From Mesomycoplasma flocculare ATCC 27399 (GTDB lineage Bacteria; Bacillota_I; Bacilli_A; Mycoplasmatales; Metamycoplasmataceae), in the NCBI RefSeq assembly GCF_000815065.1, contig NZ_CP007585.1:1-64000 (forward strand): a DNA stretch of 64,000 nt. Direction: 5' to 3'. The position numbers and the translations under genes were made by a program. The notes under the pieces are model-generated. The model was not told the DNA's origin, did not search any database, and saw nothing but the letters and a program-made list of their open reading frames with translations. This document shows, piece after piece, positions 56,614 through 64,000 of this stretch. Positions within the stretch are counted from its first letter, which is position 1, and each line of letters begins with the position of its first letter.

Positions 56614-57981
56614 ATGGCTAAAATTGAAAACTATAATTTTTTTATTAATCAACTTAAAAAATTAGGATTTGTGTTTCCTAGTTCACAAATTTATGGCGGT
56701 TTAGCTAATTCGTATGATTACGGGCATTTTGGTGTTCTTTTGGCAAAAAATATTGAGAGTTTCTGAGCTGATTTTTTCGTGACATCTAATCCTAATGCTT
56801 TTTTTATTGACAGCAAAATTTTACTAAACCCAAAAGTTTGGAACTCATCAGGTCATCTTGATAATTTTACCGATTTATTAGTTGAAAATAAAATTAACAA
56901 AAAACGTTACCGTGTGGACTACTTGTTTGAAAAGGCTTTTCCTGATGTTGAATTTGAGAAATTATCTATGTCTGAAGTTCAAGAATATTTATCTAGAATC
57001 GAAAATTTCGAGAATTCAAAAGCTAAATGAAATATTCCTAAAAAATTTAACTTACTTTTTCAAACCTATCAAGGCGTAGTCGAAAATGAAAAAACCCCTT
57101 TATATTTAAGACCGGAAACCGCCCAAGGCATTTTTATAAATTTCAAAACACTTTTACGGACAACCAAAAATAGTTTGCCTCTAATAATAGCTCAGGTTGG
57201 AAAATCTTTTCGTAACGAAATTTCCCCTGGAAATTTTATATTCCGTACTCGCGAATTTACACAGATGGAGTTAGAAATTTTCACAAAACCTGAAGAAGCC
57301 GAACTTGTTTTTCAATCTCAGATTGAAAAAATTAAAAGGTTTTTACTAAAATTAGGTTTTAGCGAAAAATCAATTCGTCTAAACTATCACAAATCAGAAA
57401 AGTTAGCTCATTATGCAAAATCAACAGTTGATTTTGACTATAATTTCAATTTTGGTTGAGGCGAGCTGATTGGCATTAGCAATCGCGGTGATTATGATTT
57501 GAAAAATCATGCAAAAAAAAGTGGGGAAAATCTTGAATTTGTTGATTCAGCAACAGGGTATAAATGTTTTCCTTATATTATCGAGCCTTCAATGGGCTTA
57601 GATCGTCTAATGTTGGCGGTTTTAGAAGAAAGTTTTCGTTTTGACCAACAAAAAAATCGTTATTTTTTGCAGTTTCCGTTTGTTTTAAGCCCTTATAAAG
57701 TTGCAGTTTTACCACTTTTGAAAAAGTTCAGTTTTTTAGCAGAAAAAATATGAAAAAACTTAATTAAACATAAAATTTATGCTGCAATATCAAACTCAGG
57801 GTCAATTGGAAAAAGATATTACTATCATGATTCAATTGGCACCTATTTTTGTATCACAATTGATGAGCAAACAAACGAAGATCAAAGTGTAACTATAAGA
57901 TTTCGTGATACAACTAAACAACAAAGAATAAAAATTGGGGAAATAATTGAATTTATCAAGGAAAATTCTTGCAATGACTAA
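56614..57981 (+). CDS. glyS: Glycyl-tRNA synthetase (alpha2 type)
   Basis: This class II enzyme charges tRNA-Gly. The 455-residue product is of the eukaryote/Gram-positive-like single-chain type: [32 protein letters not shown] (motif 2 area), [20 protein letters not shown] and [17 protein letters not shown] (motif 3). The [15 protein letters not shown] segment uses TGA for the conserved Trp (57457). ATG 56614; ends overlapping dnaG by 8 bases. Confidence 0.95.
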
Positions 57982-59809
57982 ACAAGATATTACAACCTAT
58001 ATTATGAAAAACACCGATATTTATGGTCTAATTTCACAAAGCATTGCTCTTAGACAAAAAGGCAGAGATTCCTTTGTTGGTCTTTGTCCATTTCATGATG
58101 ATACAAATCCTTCATTATCAGTCTCAACTACAAAACAAATTTTTAAATGTTTTTCGTGTCAAAAATCAGGGAATATTATAACTTTTGTCATGCTTTTAAA
58201 GAATTTAAATTTTTTTCAAGCACTTGAATTTCTAAATAATGAATATAATTTAAAACTTAACATTAATTCTATCACCAAACCAGAAAAAAATTATTCTAAA
58301 AGCGAACTTCAAGCATTCCGTGCCTTTGAAAACGCAGTTTCAATATATTTAATTGAACTTATAAAGATTTTTTCGACTTCTTCTCAAACTTTTATAGGAG
58401 AAAATCATATTTTTTCCCAACTTATTAATTTTTTAAAAACTCGGGGAATTACAAGACAAATTATCGAAAAATTCAAAATTGGCTTTGTTCCGACATCACT
58501 TTTGAAAAAATTACTAATTAATTCAAAACTTTTTGATGAAGAAGTTTTGAAAGATTATTCACTTTTAAATGCAAACGGCCAAGATTTTTTTCAAAAAAGA
58601 ATTGTTTTCCCAATTGAAAATTTTGAAGGCAAAGTTGTTGGATTTTCCGGGCGCTGTGTAAACACAGAAAAATGCGAGCCTAAATACTTAAACTCACCTT
58701 CAAATAGTTTGTTTTTAAAGTCCGAAATTCTTTATAATTATGCAAATGCGATTCAAGACAATCCAAAAGAAATAGTTATTACAGAAGGATTTTTTGATGT
58801 AATTGCTTTTTATAAGGCAGGAATTAAAAATACAGTAGCACTTATGGGAACAACTTTAAGCAAAAAACACTGTGAATTACTGAATAATTTTACAGTTTTG
58901 CTTGCCCTTGATAGTGATCCGGCCGGAGTTAAAGCCAGCTTAAAATCGGCGCTCAGTCTTGTACAAAACCAAATAAAAACTTACATTTTAACAGGGTTTG
59001 TCACTAAAGATCCTGACGAATTTTTAAATACTTTTGGTTCTGAAGCTTTAGCTGGAAAAATTAAAGAGCGCAAAAGTAGTTTTGATTTTGCATATGACTT
59101 TTATAAAAACGAAATGAAGGATAATTCAAGCGAGGAAATTAAAATGTTTCTTGAGAAATTTAGCCCTTTTTTAGAAGCATTATATTATCAAGATATACAA
59201 TTATCAGAAACTTTTTTTAAAAAGATTAAGGATGATTTTGGTATATCTCAAAACAGTTTTAAATTTACAAGACAAAAACCGCAATATTATCAACAACAGG
59301 ATTTTGAGCTTGAAGAAAATGCTGATTATCTAGACAACACTCACCGGAAAATTAGCGCAAATTCAAAGCTAGAACGTTTCCGCCTCGAGCATTATGATCT
59401 AAAAATCCTGGAAATAATTTTATATGATTTTCTTCATGGTGATAGGAAAAAATTTAATTATTTTAAATCAATTAATTTTAAATTTTTAGATCCTCTCAAT
59501 AACAAATTTATTGAAAAAATTTATGCTTTCAACGGTCAGGATCCAAATGTTTACCAGGAAATTTCAAATAAACTTAATGAAACGGTAGAAAAAATAGTGA
59601 GTCAGGTCGCGAAGGAAATTGCAACGGTAATTTTTGATAAAAATTTAAAAAACAGCATAACTATCGACGAGTTTGAAGGGTTTATAGAACAGGTAAAAAA
59701 AAATAGAGAACGAAAAAACAAAGCAAATCAGATCAAACACCGAAACGAAAATAATTTGGAAATGAATGACGATTTTATGACTAGATTATTTGGAAAGGGC
59801 ATAAGATAA
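57974..59809 (+). CDS. dnaG: DNA primase DnaG
   Basis: DnaG makes RNA primers for replication. The 611-residue product has a CHC2 zinc finger (LCPFHDDTNPSLSVS ... FKCFSCQKSG, residues 40-70), and the TOPRIM catalytic core with ITEGFFDVIAFYKAG and LALDSDPAG (about residues 270-315). An upstream TTG (57947) is in frame, but ATG 57974 overlapping the glyS stop and preceded by AAGGAAAA is preferred. The stop shares a base with the sigma-factor start (TAATG). Confidence 0.94.
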   Translation: MTKQDITTYIMKNTDIYGLISQSIALRQKGRDSFVGLCPFHDDTNPSLSVSTTKQIFKCFSCQKSGNIITFVMLLKNLNFFQALEFLNNEYNLKLNINSITKPEKNYSKSELQAFRAFENAVSIYLIELIKIFSTSSQTFIGENHIFSQLINFLKTRGITRQIIEKFKIGFVPTSLLKKLLINSKLFDEEVLKDYSLLNANGQDFFQKRIVFPIENFEGKVVGFSGRCVNTEKCEPKYLNSPSNSLFLKSEILYNYANAIQDNPKEIVITEGFFDVIAFYKAGIKNTVALMGTTLSKKHCELLNNFTVLLALDSDPAGVKASLKSALSLVQNQIKTYILTGFVTKDPDEFLNTFGSEALAGKIKERKSSFDFAYDFYKNEMKDNSSEEIKMFLEKFSPFLEALYYQDIQLSETFFKKIKDDFGISQNSFKFTRQKPQYYQQQDFELEENADYLDNTHRKISANSKLERFRLEHYDLKILEIILYDFLHGDRKKFNYFKSINFKFLDPLNNKFIEKIYAFNGQDPNVYQEISNKLNETVEKIVSQVAKEIATVIFDKNLKNSITIDEFEGFIEQVKKNRERKNKANQIKHRNENNLEMNDDFMTRLFGKGIR

Positions 59810-61884
59810 TGAAAATCGGAACTAATATAAAAGAAAAAAAAGTTTACAAATCTGCCAGTTCTTATAATTTTATTAATTTTTCTTCTAAAAACAGCAAAAT
59901 CTCTTCTAAAAACAGCAAAATAAGTGACAACGACAAAACAAAAAATGTTCCAAAAATAGTTAACGCTTTTCAAAACTCAAAAAACTTGCCCAAAAAGGAG
60001 CAAGGTCAAAGTCAAATAAAAACAGATTTAACAGCTAAAAGCGAATCTAAAAAAGCGTTAAATTTAAAAAAAACATTTCTTAGAGAAAGAAGGAAAAATT
60101 CTTATGAGCAAATTGAAAATTTTTTTAATGTTATTAAAGCTTCAAAACATCAGTCTGATTTTTTAAAAAATTTAGAGCAATTTAGAGCAAAAACTTTAGT
60201 TCAATTGGCACAAAATATCAATCCAAATAGAGTTGAAAGAAAAACTAAGGAGCCGGTAAAAAATAAATTAGAATCACTAAAAAAACTTGAAAAAACGGTG
60301 TCAGGAAGAGAAAAGGTTAAAAAAACAAGCAAAAAACAAAAAAATACTTTAAAAAATTCTCTAATTTCAGGAATAAAAAATAAAAAACAACCCGAAAAAA
60401 TATCCGCGAGTAAAGAAGTTTTATCTACAAAGCAAAAAATTAACCCATCTGCACAACCAGCTCAATTTAGGCCAGAATATGCATTTATTATGCAAAAATT
60501 AGAACAAAAATTGCAAGAAAAACGAGGAAATATAGACAAAACCACCACAAAATTGTATAAAGATAATATTTTTTTAACACATGACGAAATTTATAAACAC
60601 ATTGAAGAGTGGAATCTTTCAATTGATGACGATAAACTTGATGAATTCTTTCAAATTTTAATTGAAAAAAAAATAATTTCTGATCAGGTAGATAAAGAAG
60701 ATCTTGAAAACGTAACAGCTGCAGATTTTGCACAGCAAATCGAAAAAAGGCAATTAAATCAAAAAGAACAAACGATGAAAACTATGAAAAAAGGTAAAAA
60801 GTTTCAACAAGAAAAAGATGTAATTGAATTTGTGGGACAAAATTTTGGTTTTATAGAAGAACAAAACCAGGAGGATCCAGATGAAGATTTTGGTCAGGCA
60901 GTGGATGAATCTCTAAAAATTCAAGATATTGGTGACCTTGATTATATAACAGAAGATAATCCTAATCAATTTAAAAAACCAAAAATTTACAGCGATGATG
61001 TTTATCGAAATAAGCTTACCGATACAAATGATATGATAAAATGATATATGCGATGAATCGGGAAATATGGCAAACTTTTAAGGCCTGAAGAAGAAAAAGC
61101 TCTTGCAAAAAAAATGCAAATCCAAGGTAGGATTGGTAAAAAAGCACGGGAAACACTGATAAAACGAAATTTACGTTTGGTTGTTAACAGCGCAAAACGT
61201 TACAAAAATCGCGGGCTTGGGTTTATTGATTTAATTTCTGAAGGAAATCTCGGAATTATTAAGGCTGTTTCAAAGTATGATTATACAAAAGGTTTTAAAT
61301 TTTCAACTTATGCAACCTGGTGAATTCGCCAGGCAATCACAAGAGCAGTCGCAGATCAGGCTAGGTTAATCAGAATCCCTGTTCATATGGTCGAGACAAT
61401 CAATAAAATTAATAAGGTTGAGCGAGAATTACAGCAAGAAAAAGGGATAAATCCAAGTCCAGAGGAAATTTCTGCGCGTCTAGGGGGTGAATTTGGGCCT
61501 GATAAAGTGCGGTATATTAAAAAAATCAATGTTGATCCGATTTCGCTTGACAAGGCAATCGGAAAAGAAGAAGAGGGCTCTTTTTCTGATTTTATTAAAG
61601 ACGAAAATGCAATTTCGCCTGCAGATTATGCAATCCGGGAGGAAAAAGCAAAAGTTTTACTAGAATTAATTGAAACAACACTTGATTTTGATGAGAAAGA
61701 TTTCATCAAACGACGTTATGGAGTTGGTCTAGATGAAAATGGAGTGCCTTATCATGTTCATAGTTTTGATGAACTCGCGATAATGCGTAGAGTCACAAAA
61801 GAACGAGTGCGTCAAATTGAAGCAAAAATTTTGAAAAAATTAAGAACACCGCGTCGACGTTGATCGCTTCGTGAATTTAACTAA
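59809..61884 (+). CDS. rpoD: RNA polymerase primary sigma factor (RpoD/SigA) with long N-tail
   Basis: The 691-residue protein ends in a complete sigma-70 core: [41 protein letters not shown] (region 2/2.4, with W encoded by TGG-TGA), region 3 ([21 protein letters not shown]) and region 4 ([31 protein letters not shown], quoted as [18 protein letters not shown]). Before it lie about 400 residues of Lys/Ser/Asn-rich low complexity, with a tandem SSKNSKI repeat near residue 24. Such long N-tails are unusual. It overlaps dnaG by one base; the dnaG-sigma pair is conserved. Confidence 0.93.
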
Positions 61885-61887
61885 AAA

Positions 61888-62661
61888 ATGCAAACAAAAA
61901 TAATAGGTGATTTTCTACTTGAAAAGTTTCCTTTAAAAAACTGTGAAAATTGGGATAATTGCGGCTGAAATTTTCTGTTTTCTACCCAATTTACAAGCGC
62001 AGTTATTTGCCTTGATTTGACAAAGGAAGTTCTTGAATATGCGATTATGAAAAATGCAAACCTAATAATTACACACCATCCATTTTTTTTCTATCCGACA
62101 AAAAAAGAGGAATTTATGTATTCGCCTTATAAAAAAAAGCTTGCTTTTTTGTTAAGAAAAAATTTAATTAGTCTAATTTCGCTTCACACTAATTTTGATG
62201 GCACTAACAATCAAACCGCATTTTCAATAATAAAAAAATGTGGTTTTAAAAGTTCAAAAATTGAACAAATTGATAAATTTAATCTTTTAATCGAGAATAG
62301 TTTGGATTTTACTGAAATTTTAAAAAAAATTTCATCAAATACAGGACTAAGAACTTTTCGTGCTAATTTTACTAGAAATTTTTCGCCAAAAAAAGTTGCA
62401 ATTCTTCCTGGATCGGGCGGAATTCTCGCATGTCTTGCTGCAAAAAAATCAAAAGCAAATCTTATAATCACCTCAGATCTTAAATGGTCTGATCAACTTA
62501 CTTTATATCATAAAAAAATTAAAGTTTTAGAAATTCCACATTTAATTGAACAAGTTTTTGTTTTTGAAGTTGCTAAAATTTTAAAAAACAAATTTAACCA
62601 AATTGAAACTTACAAATTTGAACTACCAGAAATTCTAAAGGAGATTAAAATAAAATGATAA
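61888..62661 (+). CDS. Nif3-like metal-binding protein (YqfO family)
   Basis: The 257-residue product belongs to the NIF3/YqfO family (GTP cyclohydrolase type 2-like); function in mycoplasmas is unproven. It shows the metal-ligand motifs [10 protein letters not shown] (His-His, about residue 60), [11 protein letters not shown] (His), and IPHLIEQVF near the end (His, Glu). It lacks the ~110-residue insert of the longer bacterial form. The last sense codon TGA (62656) is Trp and the true stop is TAA at 62659, overlapping nfo by 7 bases. Confidence 0.88.
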
Positions 62662-63485
62662 AAATTGGTTCACATGTTCCGTTTAAAAAACCAGATTATC
62701 TTTTTGGAGCAATTCAGAAATCATTGAAAAACAAAGCGAATACAGCAATGGTTTTCTTAGGCCCACCGCAATCAACTTTGCGTGTTAAACCCGAAAATTA
62801 CAAATTTGAAGAATATAAAAAACAGTTTGCTAAACAAATTTTGCCTGAAGACATTATTGTTCATGCGCCTTATATTATAAATCCAGCCAATCCAGAGAAA
62901 GCCGCGTTTTCTAATGATTTTTTGGTAAGAGAAATTGAAAAGATGAACTATATCGGTGCAAAATTTTTAGTTCTCCACCCTGGTTTTTTCACAACTTTCA
63001 GCCCCAAAGATGCGAAGAAACAGCTGATTATTTCGTTAAAATCAATTTTAATTAGAACCAAAAATGTGATTTTATTACTTGAGACAATGTCCGGAAAAGG
63101 AACTGAAATGTGTGCAAGTTTTGAAGAAATTGTCGAAATAATCGAGACTATCAATTCACCTCGAATCGGCGTTTGCATGGACACTTGTCATGTCTGGGAT
63201 GCTGGTTATAATATTAAAAAATACTATGAATTCCGTGTTAAATTAACAGAAACACGATTAGTTAACTATTTAAAAGTGATTCATTTAAACGATTCGTTAA
63301 GTGCGCTTGGGTCGCGAAAAGATCGCCATGCAAACATTGGAAAAGGCTTCATAGGACTTGAAACTCTTCAAAAAATTGTTCACGACCCACTTTTTGACAA
63401 TATTCCAATAATTTTAGAAACTCCATATGTTGATGGTAAGCCAATTTATGATAAAGAAATAGAACTCTTATTAGGCAAAAGTTAA
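62655..63485 (+). CDS. nfo: Endonuclease IV (AP endonuclease)
   Basis: Nfo cleaves DNA at abasic sites using three zinc ions. The 276-residue product has the TIM-barrel metal ligands: [43 protein letters not shown] with [16 protein letters not shown], and ILETPY (His and Glu/Asp at the expected places). ATG 62655 lies inside the end of the Nif3-like gene. Provides base-excision repair together with dinB and recombination genes in the window. Confidence 0.95.
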   Translation: MIKIGSHVPFKKPDYLFGAIQKSLKNKANTAMVFLGPPQSTLRVKPENYKFEEYKKQFAKQILPEDIIVHAPYIINPANPEKAAFSNDFLVREIEKMNYIGAKFLVLHPGFFTTFSPKDAKKQLIISLKSILIRTKNVILLLETMSGKGTEMCASFEEIVEIIETINSPRIGVCMDTCHVWDAGYNIKKYYEFRVKLTETRLVNYLKVIHLNDSLSALGSRKDRHANIGKGFIGLETLQKIVHDPLFDNIPIILETPYVDGKPIYDKEIELLLGKS

Positions 63486-63503
63486 AAATTTTATGGAGTT
63501 TTT

Positions 63504-64000
63504 ATGTCTAGGCAAAAAAAAATTGAATTTCTCGCCGAGTTAAAACAAAGAAAGATTTTAAAAGACATTAGCAGTGCCGAAAAATTTTATAATTTAAAGA
63601 CGAATCACGGAATTTATATTGGTTTTGATCCAACAGCAACTTCTTTACATTTAGGAAATTATATTTCGATTAATTTACTCCAACGAATGCAGAAATTAGG
63701 AATTAAAGTTCTTGCGCTGGTTGGCGGCGCAACTGGAATGATTGGGGATCCATCTTTTAATCCAAAAGAGCGAAAATTGCTTGATTTTAAAACGCTAAAT
63801 GCTAATAAAAGTAAAATAAAAGCGCAATTAGCTGCGTTTAATTTGCCGGTTTTCGACAATTTTGAAATCTATAAGGACATGAATATCCTTGATTTTTTAC
63901 GCGATGTTGGTAAAAATATCAATGTCGCTTATCTTTTAGCAAAAGACTCCGTTTCTTCGCGGATTGAAGCAGGGCTTTCATTTACCGAATTTTCTTATCA
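63504..64000 (+). CDS. tyrS: Tyrosyl-tRNA synthetase, 5' part
   Basis: This class I synthetase charges tRNA-Tyr. Only the first 165 residues are in the window; the frame runs off the right edge. They include IYIGFDPTATSLHLGNYISI (HLGN, HIGH-type motif, about residues 37-55), LVGGATGMIGDPSF, and the SSRIEAGLSFTEFSYQ tyrosine-binding region at the end. GGAG precedes ATG 63504. Confidence 0.93.
   Translation, partial: MSRQKKIEFLAELKQRKILKDISSAEKFYNLKTNHGIYIGFDPTATSLHLGNYISINLLQRMQKLGIKVLALVGGATGMIGDPSFNPKERKLLDFKTLNANKSKIKAQLAAFNLPVFDNFEIYKDMNILDFLRDVGKNINVAYLLAKDSVSSRIEAGLSFTEFSY

Overview
The window is AT-rich chromosomal DNA from a mycoplasma that reads UGA as tryptophan. Conserved genes stay open only if TGA is sense; the clearest case is the primary sigma factor's TYATWWIRQA motif, encoded by TGG-TGA at 61318-61323. 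Base 1 is the A of the dnaA start codon, so this looks like the conventional origin of a circular genome. The gene complement and order (dnaA-dnaN-mnmG-rlmH-two DHH phosphoesterases-ftsY, hrcA-grpE-argS, parE-parC-ileS-lspA, a complete F1Fo operon) resemble, from memory, the Mesomycoplasma hyopneumoniae / flocculare / ovipneumoniae group. That species-level guess is inference and was not tested.

Layout. (1) 1-16.5 kb, plus strand: replication start (dnaA, dnaN), tRNA/rRNA modification (mnmG, rlmH, an RluA-family synthase), two tandem NrnA/MgpA-type phosphoesterases, a Panacea/SocA-like protein, ftsY, a degenerate RNase J joined in frame to a thioredoxin domain, heat-shock control and chaperone (hrcA, grpE), argS, rpoE (delta) and fba. 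(2) 16.5-17.7 kb: a small accessory patch with two tandem cysteine-rich micropeptide genes (the first frameshifted), a perfect 26-bp inverted repeat and a decayed type I signal peptidase. (3) 17.7-20.7 kb: gatCAB. (4) 20.7-24.3 kb: an accessory island with an ORF remnant, a minus-strand two-gene unit (an unrecognised protein plus a membrane-anchored nucleotidyltransferase-fold protein) and a small membrane protein. (5) 24.3-32.05 kb, minus strand: parE-parC-ileS-lspA, nearly all overlapping. (6) 32.25-35.2 kb: gap and a lipoprotein serine protease of the mycoplasma DUF31/MIP type. (7) 35.2-40.2 kb, minus strand: recA, cls, secG, rnr. (8) 40.4-45.7 kb: a LicA-like kinase, obg, three poorly known genes (one split by an in-frame TAG), dinB. 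(9) 45.7-52.4 kb: the ATP synthase operon. (10) 52.5-64 kb: recU, rpsB-tsf, ffh, glyS, a dnaG-rpoD (sigma) pair, a Nif3-like gene, nfo and the 5' part of tyrS.

The genes are densely packed, with many 1-29 nt overlaps, and several promoters place a -10 box 8-10 nt before the start codon, which suggests leaderless mRNAs. Apart from the candidate structured RNA at 23545-23750, no tRNA, rRNA, CRISPR array or intact insertion sequence was seen. The points most worth a second look are the paired cysteine-rich micropeptides with the adjacent 26-bp inverted repeat, the RNase J-like/thioredoxin fusion, the membrane nucleotidyltransferase two-gene unit, the MIP-like protease and the TAG-interrupted gene.
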